64,000 nucleotides of DNA from Plectrocnemia conspersa (lineage: Eukaryota; Arthropoda; Insecta; Trichoptera; Polycentropodidae), in assembly GCA_009617715.1 (NCBI GenBank), contig VTFK01000175.1, forward strand, positions 248,001-312,000, given 5' to 3'. Shown piece by piece: positions 11,401-22,800 of this stretch. The notes under the pieces are model-generated. The model was not told where the DNA came from, made no database searches, and was given only the letters and a program-made list of their open reading frames with translations. The position numbers and the translations under genes were made by a program. How positions within the stretch are numbered: position 1 is the stretch's first letter; each line of letters opens with the position of its first letter.

Positions 11401-13790
11401 TTTGCTATTTATATAAAATATAATAATAAATGCTACCTATAAAAATAAGAATGGCTAGTTATGAAAATAGTGAATTTTTGCGAGAACTGAATTTTTCTTT
11501 AGCCAGAATCAAAATTTCCGATTTCTTCGATGTTGTCAATTGCATGTTGAACACAAAATCACGTAAAACGACGTAAATACTTCAAAACCTGGTTGTCAAC
11601 TGCCGGAATAATGAAAAAGAAATCCTCTCATTGAAAAAATTCTTTCTGGGAAACATTATCCGTTAAATAAAAAAAAACATACCTGCTTTTCTCCCTTTTT
11701 TGGAGGTGGACACCTTTCATTGACCGCTACTGTATGTCTATTAGCGAAAATATAATTTAACTAATAAGTGCTAGTGAAATTACATGCTGCTCTAAAATGT
11801 CTATGAAACTCAATTTGACAGTTGCGGAACGTCCATTTTCTGTTCAAACCCAAATCTAACCTAATGAAAGCGGTTATCTAACATTCATATTAAGACTTTT
11901 TATTACAATATTATTATTTACAATATCTGAAATTCAGATGAGGTACGTCTAAACTGAATTTTGACCAATAGGAGAACGCAAAAAACAATTATCCCTTCTC
12001 AGAAGTCAAAAATACACGTCAAAAGCAATAAAATCGTGCCGTCGCCGTTGCAATGGGAACGCTCGTTACTAAGCGTTCCTACTGCAACGACGCCGACATG
12101 TTTTTGGGGCTTTTGACGTGAATTTTTGAATTCCGAGAAGTGATAATTGTTGATTATTGCATATCTTAACTGAATGTTGTCCTATTGACAACATTCAGTT
12201 AAGATATGCTTAATTTAATTCCAACTTTTTGTAAGCCGTAATATTGTTTTAATAGAATACTTAATATATACGCTAGATAACCGAGCGTTTCCACTGACTG
12301 CGACGACACGATTTTATTGCTTTTGATGTGGATTCTAAACATTAAATTTGTTCAGAAAAATGCATGCATTTAATGAAATACTATGTATTTTAAAGGAATC
12401 GAAATTTAAAATAAATACAACCAACTTTTGCCACCCTCTGAAAAAAAGCTGAAATGACGTCCCCGCCTTTATTGCTCACCAAATTCCCCTGGAGCTGGCT
12501 TTGCCCATTGATATTTGCTTATCGTCCACCGGTGGGCGATACTGTCCACTTATAGAACCTCTAATTTAGACTAAAAAAATAATATTTTTAGGTATTACCA
12601 ATATCCTGGCACTGGAATTTACATTCAGAAGAAACAGGGATAGACAAGAAAATGGCTCAAATAACACTTGAATCAGTTCCAAGATTCAGAAATTTTACAA
12701 ACGACACTTTATTGGATGTATTGTTTTATACGAGTCCTAAATTTTGTCAGGTATTTTTTTTAATCAAATCATCATTTTATGAAATATATTATTATAATAA
12801 ATTGTGTATTTTTAGACCATAATTGACACAGTCGCCAATGAGATGAATCGAATCTTCTCTTTGTATAAAGCCAGAAATCCCAATTTCAAAGGTGGCGTAT
12901 CTCTGGGAGGACATTCGTTAGGGTCTCTCATCGTATTCGATCTGCTGTCTCATCAGACACCGCAATCAGACATAACAGTAGATAACGTTCCAAAAAGTCC
13001 TGTTATAAGCGGAGCTGCCGGAACCGGACAACTCAGCATCAATTATCCTCAACTCGTATTTTCACCGATGTCGTTCTTCGCCCTCGGAAGTCCGATCGGT
13101 ATGTTCATTTGCGTGAGGGGAATCGATGAGCTGGGCGAAGACTTTAAACTGCCTACTTGTCCGAATTTTTTCAACATCTTCCACCCGTTCGATCCCGTGG
13201 CGTACAGAATCGAATCGTTGATAAATGCAGAGTTGTCTAAACTTCGTCCCGTACAAATACCTCATCATAAAGGAAGAAAAAGGATGCATTTAGAATTAAA
13301 AGATACGGTGTCCCGAGTCAGCGCCGATATTAAGCAAAAAATCGTCGATTCAATGAAAAGTACGTGGGATTCGTTCTATCAACTTGCAATATCTCCTAGA
13401 CAGGTCGCTCTGCAAGAACGAGTTAAAGAGGTTATCGAGGAAGAGTTAATTAAAGAGGCTGCAGCGGAACACGTGACCGATGAGATCAGCGAATCTAGTA
13501 AATCAGACGGTCAGGATAGTCCGACTGAAGCCGAAACTGCAACACTCCTCAAACACCTTGGAAAATTAAACAGTGGGCGCCGTGTTGATCATGTTTTACA
13601 AGAGGCTCCGTTTGAACTTTTCAACGAGTATATATTCGCGATGGCCAGTCATGTGTGTTATTGGGAATCTGAAGATACCATGTTGCTCATATTGAAGGAA
13701 ATGTACTCTACGATAGGAATCGAATCCGACCGTCAAACACCCTCATCGACGACCATCGAAAAATCTGCATCGAACGATACAACAAAATAG
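8496..13790 (+). CDS. PAPLA1: Intracellular phospholipase A1 with WWE-like and DDHD domains (SEC23IP/DDHD family)
   Basis: Eight exons join in phase: 8496-8552, 8622-8751, 8821-8932, 8995-9070, 9133-9273, 10646-10879, 12592-12750 and 12816-13790, giving 627 residues. Exons 2-5 encode the WWE-like region ([40 protein letters not shown]), closely similar to animal SEC23IP. Exon 6 carries LLLLIHGIG, the oxyanion-side segment of the lipase fold. Exon 8 carries [14 protein letters not shown] with the nucleophile Ser in GHSLG, followed by the DDHD domain ([23 protein letters not shown], and near the end [14 protein letters not shown]). No SAM domain lies between the lipase motif and the DDHD domain, unlike vertebrate SEC23IP and DDHD2. 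Family members hydrolyse phosphatidic acid or other phospholipids at ER-Golgi membranes. AATAAA at 13873-13878 fits the 3' end. The start at 8496 is uncertain because a splice acceptor directly precedes it. Confidence 0.9.
10023..10172 (+). CDS. Candidate alternative or relic exon with a second HGIG lipase segment
   Basis: Lies in the intron between exon 5 (ends 9273) and exon 6 (starts 10646) of the phospholipase gene. It is preceded by a pyrimidine-rich acceptor (attttccaacag) and followed by a weak donor (caa|gtcagc). It is exactly 150 bp, open, and phase 0 at both ends, the same phases as exon 6. It encodes 50 residues including [19 protein letters not shown], parallel to exon 6 [19 protein letters not shown], with an upstream HRG/RRG match at the same spacing. 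It is 28 codons shorter than exon 6. It may be a mutually exclusive exon, a cassette exon or a decaying exon duplicate. Confidence 0.5.
11790..12310. repeat. Large foldback element (family A, copy 1)
   Basis: The two halves are long inverted copies. An inner arm pair lies at about 11986-12025 and 12119-12149 (CAATTATCCCTTCTCAGAAG against its complement), and outer arms contain ggttatctaacattcatatt and its complement near 12260. The sequence CGTTTCCACTG next to the arm recurs in two other copies in this window (35310-35760 and 58610-58830). No coding sequence. A non-autonomous DNA transposon is likely. Confidence 0.75.
12159..12209. repeat. Perfect 22-bp hairpin with 7-nt loop
   Basis: Bases 12159-12180 (GCATATCTTAACTGAATG then TTGT) are the exact reverse complement of 12188-12209, with a 7-base loop CCTATTG. 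It sits in the right arm of the foldback element. Confidence 0.9.
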
Positions 13791-14961
13791 ATTGTTATAA
13801 GTGTTAATTAGTATAATTATCTTTATATAGTTTCACTATTTCGATCAAAAATGCACCCTCATGCACCATGACAATAAAAACATAATTTATTTGTTTATTT
13901 AGAGTTTTAGATTTTTTGGTGCCTTTTTGGAGTAGATGTTCACAAAAGTGTTTTAGATGCTGAATCGCATTGTTCAATTATAATCAAATACATCAGCTAT
14001 ATTAAGAATATATTTCCAGAATTTACACTTTTGATAAGTATATAAATATATTCATACGTTAAAAATTATATAAGATACATTCATCGGTGATTGAAACTTG
14101 GTTTTAATTTGTTTTAAATATATAATCTTTTAATAATAAAAATGTAGTTTTCAGTATATTTTCTATGCATTAAAATTGTGGAAAATATAGCTTGTGCTTC
14201 AATAAAATGTTTTTAAAATACATTACATATATTTTATTTAGTGAGGTTTAATAATTATCTCCTTTTAAAATAACAATTGTACACTTTTTTGTAACAAGAC
14301 AGAATTTCATAAAAATATAGTTACGGGTAATGAAAGTACCGAATAGCAATTGAGTCTTTAAAAAATTTATCAGTATAAAAAAATCTACCCAAAAGTGTAA
14401 TAATTGCTCCTCCTTTTCATTATAAAATGATTCTATACTCGACGACTCGAGTATCGTAGTACGCTTGTTCTGAGTTCGGTACACACGAAGATGTTCAGTT
14501 CGGTTCAGCGAAGATGTTCTTGGTGCGAAGAGATAGTCTGAGGTAAAAGGTGACTTCGCTTATAGCACTTAGCGAACCTAGACCCAAACACCATCCCCCA
14601 CAAGCTATCCTAACCCGGCAACTACTAATCGAATCCTCACCCATTACCTCAAATCCAGTCAAACCACAACTTTAATTTAACAATCATCAATAATCAAACA
14701 GCCAAAAGAACTAGGAACACCAAAATATATCAGGCATACTTCAGATTCGTGTCTGATGTATAGGAGTCGCTACACAAATAACTTCTTTTTGTATGGAATA
14801 AATCAATCGAGGCATAATTTGAAGGACAAATAATCGACATGCTTTTAATAAATCGATTTATTGACTTTCAATGTCAAATGAAAGAGTGAAACTGTAGAAG
14901 CCGAAAGAACAAGAGAAGAAAATTGATTTGTTAAAGAAAGTTCGCCAAAACCTACATCGAT
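13791..14961. other. Intergenic, 3'UTR then no gene seen
   Basis: Starts with the 3'UTR of the phospholipase gene (AATAAA at 13873-13878), then AT-rich sequence and a more GC-balanced patch at 14440-14760. No open frame with family similarity and no convincing RNA gene. Confidence 0.5.
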
Positions 14962-15115
14962 CAGGCGCGTACGGTGAGATACATTCCCTTTCACTCGCTC
15001 GCGTGTTAAGTTACGAGAGTAAGTGAGAGATAAGGGCGTGCGTTATATGCTCACTCGCTCTCGTCACTTAACACACGAGCGAGCGAAAGGGAATGTATCT
15101 CACCGTACGCCCCTG
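14962..15115. mobile_element. Palindromic MITE (family B, copy 1), 154 bp
   Basis: Nearly the whole element folds back. The 5' end CAGGCGCGTACGGTGAGATA and the following ACATTCCCTTTC match the reverse complement of the 3' end with one mismatch in the first 12 bases. The centre holds ACTCGCTC words in both orientations. A second copy lies inside a sevenless intron at 46117-46293. Confidence 0.85.
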
Positions 15116-15890
15116 ATATTCACCAAAGCTATATTCTGTTTCTTACAGTAGATTGCTTTTATTTATTTCGATATATACTCCTGCAAACATTATTGCAGCG
15201 GCTCAATCTGTGTATAATTGCCACCCGTCACCATCACTGTCCCTAAAAAACTATTTTATAAATTGCTCATTTAATCTGTCCTTTTGAATTAATACTAGAT
15301 TTCTTTCAGCATATTTAATTTTGTCACGTCAAATGAATAATTATATAGGTACTTGTTAGTACGATTCCACGCTCAAAAATCACTAGTTATTGGTCCCCAC
15401 TGCGTTTCTTGATTTTCTAGCGTCGTCTTACTACTGTGCGCATGCGCATTTTACCAATCAGCGTTTACGCTCTTATGAATTTATTATATGGAATGAAAAT
15501 TAATATGAAAATATTTTATAGCTATCAAATTTGACAGTTTCAAAACGTATATTTTCTGTTCAAATCCAAATGAATATAATGGTATAATAGCTAATTTGTT
15601 TATCTTAGGTTTTGGTTTGAACACACCGTGGAGAGTAACAACTAGAGGTTTTTGAGTATCGTGCCGTGCTAACTAACAAGTTCCTTTATATATTTTAATA
15701 ATAAAAAAATTATAAAAGATGTTTTTGCAAAAATAAAAAAATATTAATTTATTATTTAATAATACATTTTTACTTGATTCATGTTGTTATATCTTTATTT
15801 TATTAGAGTATCGTACATTTCTTTTAACTATTTATTGTAAAATTGGTTAAGGTTAATGGTCATAAAAATTTGTCTTGAGACCGATTAAAA
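15116..15890. other. Intergenic with a repeat fragment upstream of RNASEH2C
   Basis: Around 15525-15590 there is a fragment (atttgacagtttc, attttctgttcaaatccaaa) that recurs near 11800-11860 and 53690-53750, so a dispersed repeat. The remainder is AT-rich with no gene. The RNASEH2C promoter must lie close to 15890. Confidence 0.5.
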
Positions 15891-16470
15891 ATGCCGACTT
15901 ATGTGCAAGCGTGTAAAAGTCGTCAAATTAGACGAATAGACAGACTACCGGTCAACGCAAAAGCTGCTGGCGTTGCAGCTGGTGTTAGCGCTAATGCTGC
16001 ACAATACTGGCGCCCTCGCCCTGCCAACGATGATGTCAACTCGACCGGTATTTGGTGTGAAACTTTGAATTTAAAAGTCAACAAAAGTTGAAAAGGCAAA
16101 TTTAATGTTTTTCAGAATATGTGGCGTCTTTTCGAGGTCGCAAGTTAAACGGCGAAAAGATGGTATTACCAGAAGGCTACATAGGATACGTTCTTAATGA
16201 GGTGAAAGTACCTTTGCAGAATGAAGACGATCGGTTCATTGTCGATGGAACGTTTGAAGAATTCACATATTGGAATTGGAATACTAAGCCTTCTTCGAAT
16301 GATCCGATTAGACGTGCCTTCGAATGGCTCGACATCGCCGAAGCGGTTTGAAACAAATATTTTTATATAATCAAGATACCATATTTTTGTATTGTTACCA
16401 TATATGTTTATTGTTTCAGCTACACGAGCCGATAGACACCACAGTTAAACAAAACGATACTGACAAATAA
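15891..16470 (+). CDS. RNASEH2C: Ribonuclease H2 subunit C
   Basis: Three exons, 15891-16047, 16116-16345 and 16420-16470, with introns of 68 and 74 bp, encode 145 residues ending in TAA. The middle exon has the conserved core: ASFRGRKLNGEKMVLPEGY, then GYVLNEVKVPL, then DRFIVDGTFEEFTYWNWN. These match the SFRGR...GYV...DRFI...FT.W pattern of animal RNASEH2C (human 164 residues). Subunit C has no catalytic site. It pairs with subunit B to form the scaffold that supports the catalytic subunit A of RNase H2, which removes ribonucleotides and RNA from DNA in the nucleus. AATAAA at 16523-16528 suits its 3' end. Its stop lies only 88 bp from the stop of the convergent Oat gene. Confidence 0.9.
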
Positions 16471-16558
16471 ACATAACTCGAATTAACAACGATATTTATA
16501 TTGCATAATCTCATTTTATAATAATAAAATAAAATAATTTTAATTACATTTAAATAGT

Positions 16559-18208
16559 TTATAATGACTTGATTGTCTTCTCCATTCGATCCATAGCTTC
16601 GTTCATTTGGTTCTCGTCGATCACTAGAGCCGGCGATAACCTGAGATTTTTATTGTGAGTCATTTTGGTCAAAACGCCTGCCTTTTTTAAAGCCAAACAA
16701 ACGTCCCATGCACTTATCACGTCTATAATATAAACAAGATTACTTTATCTGTATTAAAAAAAAAATGCATCAAAATTACCTATGTTTATCTCTATTGCAT
16801 TGAATAGACCTTTGCCCCGTACTTCCTTAATTATTTTTTTTGGAAGATCGTTCAGTCGTTCTCTCATCAAAAGTCCCATTTTGTGCGAGTTTTCTGACAG
16901 ATTTTCTTCTACTATTACATCGAGTGCCTCGATTGAGACTCGACATCCAAGCGGATTACCACCAAATGTCGATCCGTGCGTTCCTAAGAGTTAAATCGAT
17001 TATATATAAAACATATACAATAAGATAATAAATCCAAAACGAACCAGGCTTAATCCCCAACATGACCGGATCATCGGCTAGTACGACAGATACTGGATAC
17101 AATCCGCCAGAAACTGCTTTACCCAAAACTACAACATCGGGACGTATTTCATCATGATGGACACAAAGCAATTTTCCTGTCCTTCCGAGACCAGTTTGAA
17201 TCTAATATAAAAATACAATTAAAATATTTATAGATGGTATAATATATATCGATAAATATTTACTTCGTCAGCTATCCATAGCACATTATATTTTGTACAC
17301 AACTCTCTGACTTTCTTCAAATAGCCTTTGCTAGGAAGTATAACTCCGGCTTCGCCTTGTATAGGTTCGACCATAAATGCACAAACGTTATTATCTTTAA
17401 GTGCTTCCTAAATTGATAAAATAAATTTGCAAAAATCATTATTAATCGATTATTTAATATTATAATATACATACATACCTCTAAAGCTTCTATATTATTA
17501 TATGGAATATTTTTCAGACCAGGCATGAAAGGTCCAAAACCTTCTCTACAATCTTCATCGCAGGATGTAGATATAGCCGATAAAGATCTACCCCAATAAT
17601 TCCCCTCAGCGAATAGAATCACAGCTTGATTTTCAGGTATTTTCTTTACATCGTATCCCCATTTACGAGCTAATTTACACGCTACTTCTCCGGCTTCAGT
17701 GCCTATAGATTTTATTTATTATTATTTTTGAATTGTTTATGAAAGAATTGATATTTTCATACCTGAATTCATCGGCAACATTTTATCGTAACCGAGCAGT
17801 TTTGTAATCTTTTCAGCAAACTGTCCCAAAACATCTGTATGGAAAGCTCTCGACGTGTGATAAAGAATGTCTAATTGATCCTTCATAGCGGCTATCAATC
17901 GAGGATGGCAATGTCCTTGATTCGTCGCTGAATAACCACTCAAGAAATCAAAGTATTTCTTGCCTTCCATGTCCCATACAAATATACCTTAAAAAATCTA
18001 TTATAATACTGTTTTTTATTTAAATAATCATATCTAAAAACATACCTTTTCCTCTGCATAATGCTACTGGAACTGTGTCGTAATTATGAGCCCCGTATTT
18101 CAGTTCTCTTTCGATCACCTCCGTTGAGTTTAATCCTCTGGTAAATTGGTTATAATTGACCAAAGGCCTTTTAAGATGTGCCAATGCATATTTTCCAGTT
18201 CGCAACAT
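16559..18208 (-). CDS. Oat: Ornithine aminotransferase, copy 1
   Basis: Seven coding exons in transcript order: 18208-18046, 17987-17763, 17702-17479, 17407-17264, 17201-17045, 16983-16780 and 16722-16559 (163, 225, 224, 144, 157, 204 and 164 bp), giving 426 residues. It converts L-ornithine and 2-oxoglutarate to glutamate semialdehyde and glutamate, using pyridoxal phosphate, in mitochondria. The PLP lysine is in [13 protein letters not shown]. Other family segments are [37 protein letters not shown] and [15 protein letters not shown]. The first 20 residues ([15 protein letters not shown]) are basic and fit a mitochondrial targeting peptide. A non-coding 5' exon is likely from 18315 upward, with donor GTAAGT at 18314 and acceptor at 18230. 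It is the downstream member of a tandem pair. Confidence 0.96.
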
Positions 18209-18458
18209 GGCATCAAATATGTATAATAGCTGAAAATAAAATATAATAATACAAGAATAGATGGTAGTATCAAAAAATTAAATAAAGACCACTGGTATAA
18301 ATTATAAGACTTACATTGTAACTGCGAAACAAATGATAAGCAATTGTGAAGAACTGATTGTAAACCCCTCTATTTATATAAGTTCATGATAAGATGTTAC
18401 AAATGCATGTTTTGCGGCCCAATTCTTTATGTAAAAATGTTTAATAACATTTTTTTTT

Positions 18459-18740
18459 AAGATACTATTAATAGATTTGAGAACTTTGGGTTGTGTTTTA
18501 ACCATTTGTTGCCAAGCCGTTTGGGATTATTATATAATATGAACATATTACATAATAAAAAAAATATGTTCTGAAAAATTGTTTTTTACCCTTGAAGCAA
18601 AAACCCTACAGCTCTTTAAAAACGTATTCAATTATTTCTTTAATGTAAGATACTATTATTAGATTTGAAAATTTTGGGTTGTCATTTAACGATCTGTTGC
18701 CAAGCCGTTTGGGATTATTATGTAATATTAACATATTACT
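18459..18740. repeat. Direct repeat, two copies of about 93 bp upstream of Oat copy 1
   Basis: Copy 1 at 18459-18551 and copy 2 at 18647-18740 share GTTGCCAAGCCGTTTGGGAT and its flanks, with a 188-bp offset and few differences. The source is unknown. They lie just upstream of the likely transcription start of Oat copy 1. Confidence 0.85.
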
Positions 18741-19039
18741 ATAAGTTCTGTAAATTTGCACCAGTGTTACATATTATTTGAAGATTGCTTGCCAAATGGC
18801 AGTACGAATCAGGCACGCAATACGAAGGCCATATATTAATATTAATAAAAACCGAGAAAAACTACGAATATATTCGAATACTTCATCTATTTCTTATTCA
18901 ATATTCGAATAATATAATAATTAAGAACCCTAATCGGAGTTTATTGCAATAGTTGAAGGCATTATAAAGAAAAATCTGTAAACTACATCATTATTATTAA
19001 ATCTGTTAACTACATATTTATGTTCAAAATTTTTGTTAA

Positions 19040-19064
19040 AAGCCTCTCTCTCTCTCTCTCTCAT
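19040..19064. repeat. CT microsatellite
   Basis: A run of about nine CT dinucleotides in the Oat intergenic spacer. Confidence 0.85.
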
Positions 19065-19161
19065 AACCTTTACACTTAATGTGCTGGGTCGATGATTAGA
19101 ATTTTCTTATAGAACACAATAGCCGCGATTTCCCCTTCTATAGCGGATTTGTTGATAGAAT

Positions 19162-19541
19162 CAGGGCCGGCCCGAGGGGCAGGCAGTACAGGCGATCGCC
19201 TGGGGCGCCGTGATATCAAATAAAGGCGCAATATTCACTTAAAATTATCAAACAATATATATTGTTAAAGAATATAATCTGATATTAGTTTTTGTAGTAC
19301 ACCCTATGCTGTGTACTTTTTAGATTATTTCACGTGTAAAAAATCGCGACGAAAAAAAAACTACAAATTCTTAAATACCCACAATCGCAAAAAATAATAT
19401 AGTGTCAAATATAATATTAAATTACTTTAATTTGAATTATATTATTGAGCTCATGCAATGAGTTAATTAAGTATTAATAGGAGGGGGAGGGGGCAAATTA
19501 AATTTTTGCCTGGGGCGCCAAATAACCTAGGGCCGGTCCTG
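19162..19541. mobile_element. Non-autonomous hAT element, 380 bp
   Basis: Inverted termini CAGGGCCGGCCC and GGGCCGGTCCTG, with subterminal CCTGGGGCGCC words at both ends. Flanking 8-mers gatagaat (19154-19161) and gatagatt (19542-19549) match at 7 of 8 positions, the target duplication length of hAT transposons. No coding capacity. The right end matches the end of the longer element at about 57003-58600. Confidence 0.9.
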
Positions 19542-19830
19542 GATAGATTATGTAGGAAAGGAATTTTCCATTGTTTTTATTTTGTATAAATTTAATATAT
19601 ATAATCTTTATAATCTCTGCATAAATCAATATTCCATTATCAACAAAGTTTATGTATCCGATTATGTCTAATAAAAAAGTTAGCGCCAAATTTTAACCTT
19701 TTATCAAGATGTTCCCAGTTTTATCTAATCATAAAGATTAAAATATTTTAATAACTTATCTCTTAAACTTTTTAAGTGACAAGATTGTATCTTTATGGAA
19801 TGTTTTTATTCTATTACATTTATTATCGCA

Positions 19831-22800
19831 TTAAATCTCAATCAACACTTTTTCAAGTACATCCATGGCCCTGTTCATTTCTCCTGCTGTGATGATGAGC
19901 GGTGGAGACAACCTGATAATCGTATTGTGGGTCATCTTTGTCAAAATACCGGCTTTTTGTAGCTTCAAACACAAATCCCACGTATTGATAGCGTCTAAAT
20001 AATAAAAATATAATGTAAAATAACTACAATGAAAATACTATTCAATTTTATTACCTGGATTTATTTCGATTGCATTCATCAATCCTTTTCCCCGCACCGA
20101 TCTGATGACATTTCCAACCATAGAGTTCAACCTTTCTCTATGAACCATTCCTATGGTTTCTGCGTTCTTAGGCAGGTTTTCCTCTTCCAAAACTTTCAAT
20201 CCTTCGATTGCCAATCGACATCCTAAAGGATTTCCCCCGAAGGTCGAACCATGAGTACCTATCATATGACAAAATATTTTTATTACACTAAATACAGGCA
20301 ATTAAGATAAAAGAGCTATTTTAACACTCGGTCTAATCTTTATTTAATAATGAAGAGAAAAACGCCGAAAATTGTTAAAAAATATTATATATTTTTATTA
20401 TTAACATAAAAATGTTTATTGAATCAAAACCTGTCATAAAATGATTAATAATATCAAAGAATTATTCTTGGAAAAATTATACTTCTATGTCGACTACGAA
20501 ATGGAATATTTCACAAATCAGAACGCTGGATAATTTAAAAAATATATCTTTAATTTTTTTAATTTCTATGAATTCAATGTCGACAGGTAGATTTTAAAGT
20601 GGTCTCTGATTTTTAGTATTCTATAGACTTGTCGAAATTTTTTTCAGTAGTTAAAAACGAGCATTCGAGCAGAATTTTAATTATCTAATTAATAATTTCA
20701 ATCTCCCAGACATGATAAAAATTTAAAAACATATGGGATTTAAACCCAGATCTTTCAGGTCAATACTCAGAGACATACCAATCGTCTATCGTAGGAAAGT
20801 GAGAAGAGCCAAGTTGTCAAAAAAACAGGATAACAAATGTATCAGAGAGCCATATATATGTACAATATATTTAGGGCAAAAAACGAGATAAGTTCAAGAT
20901 TGTTTATTTTAAAACCTTCCATCGCTTTTGGAAGCTTTGCTATATCTGGTAAATAGCTACATTTTTTCAATTTTAGGCATGCTTGTGTATAAACTATAGA
21001 TTTGCTTCTTTGCATATTTTTTATTTAATTCATAGAAGAGGTTTGTTCGCATACATATATTTACATATATGTAAAGCCAAAGATTGTGAGAACAGTAAAT
21101 GCTAGTTTTTTTAACGCTTCATGTGTTTTATTGTTTTATTTTAGGCAGTTGTTTCATAACTGTCCACTTGTGCTGAGAAATTAAATTGGATTTCTCTCTT
21201 TCGAGTTATTCCAAGCAGTTCGTCAGATCTGAGAATTTGTTGCTTCACAGTTCCTTGCTTTTTATATCTATTTACTATATCTGAAGTAAAGCAGTATCTG
21301 TGTCGAACGATAACAAGTTAAGTTTGTTGAGTTTATTTTAAAAGGATGAAAGTTAGTGTAACCTTAATTGCTCTGAATTATTTAAAATGTCACCAAAACT
21401 GTTCTTCATTTTTCTTAATACTGTGCTAAAATAATTCGTATTAAAAGAAACACATTTTTTGTCGCGGTACTGTTTTAAATACTTGAAGTGAAGTAATTCA
21501 TTTTTTTCTATATCTCCGGCGAGAACTTGTGTTTATTCTCAATTCACTCTACCTCTTTCAATAAAGTATATGCGACATTTCCTTCTCTTGGAACAATACA
21601 TTTAAAGTATTAAGATGTGAAATAATGTCGACCATGAATTGTAATTTTTGTAGCCATGTGTCTTCTTCCGACTCCTGACATTTGATGCCTTTTTCGCGCA
21701 GGAACAATTTTATTTCTTCTAAATATGAAGCAAATCGACAAAGTAATTTTCCTCTGAAGATAACGAACTGTAACAATTTCTTTAGAAAATGTTTGGGTGC
21801 ATATGTATTATGCAAATGTAATACGCAGTGGAACGTGAGAATTTCATGGTCAATTTTTCTCCTTAAAATTGAAACTGTTTCTTTGTTTACACCTGCCATA
21901 CTTTTAGCTCCATTAGTGGAAATGGAAATAAGTTTATTTAGGTGAGTTCCAGGATGTTCCAGATATTTTTCTACAACGCAACATCTTCTCAGCGTGTTTG
22001 TCCTATGAGCGCCAGCTGTCCGAGAATTTCTTTGGGACCTTGTGCATATGTATTACTATTATATGTACACAAAGAGAGGGTTACTTAAGTTGTCATTAAT
22101 ATCACATAACTCAACAGTTGCAATAGATATTGCAGAATCCAGTTGCTGCCCTGTTATATTCGAAGACATTTTGGCAGTTATGTCTTGCACTGTTTTCGCA
22201 AATAAATGCATTTCTTTTATTCTTTTCATGATTGCTTCTTTATTTTCAAAGACGAAAAAGAGCGCTTCGGATGCTTTCATAAAGCAGTCTTCAATCTAAT
22301 CACTTATTTTTTATAATTCACTATATAAATATTTTTAACCCAGCATGTTGATATTTTTGATTACAATGGTATGACGATCTAATGCAGGACTTGGCAACCT
22401 ATGACCCGCGGGTCACCAAGTGACCCGTTTGATGATTTGAAGTGACCCATTTCAGTTCTGCAAATATCATTTTTTTAATGTGTTACGATGACACGACTAG
22501 ACCACATATATGGTTGTTAGGACCAAAAATATTCACTGACCCGAATAGGCTTTTTCATAGTCACATTTGAATTATTTTGACCAGTAGCCAAAAAATGTTG
22601 CCGAGACCTGATCTAATGTATTATTTTAATTTAGCTAATATAATATAATATTTAGGCGTTTTATCACTTCATGAGATATTTACTCACTTTAATTTTTATG
22701 GGTGGATATTTAAAATATTTACATAATAACAACGAAAATCTCACCAGATTACAGCCACTCAGAAGAGTTTTATCATTTCAAAATATAAATTTAATTATAG

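Larger units (their letters stand above)
10927..12565. mobile_element. Decayed hAT-like element in phospholipase intron 6
   Basis: The 5' end reads TAGATTCTCAAAC and the 3' end reads in reverse TAGAGGTTCTATAAG, both like the usual hAT terminus AGGGGTTCTCAAAC. Flanking 8-mers ttagacca (10919-10926) and ttagacta (12566-12573) match at 7 of 8 positions, as expected for an old hAT target duplication. The repeated GCCCAC words near both ends also fit inverted termini. No transposase frame survives. A foldback element is nested inside it. Confidence 0.55.

Noticed and set aside
14440..14640. GC-balanced patch considered as a tRNA or other RNA gene
   Set aside because: No cloverleaf or conserved A/B box arrangement could be traced.
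18459..18740. Two direct repeats considered as the start of a CRISPR-like array
   Set aside because: Only two long copies in a eukaryotic context. A local duplication is enough.
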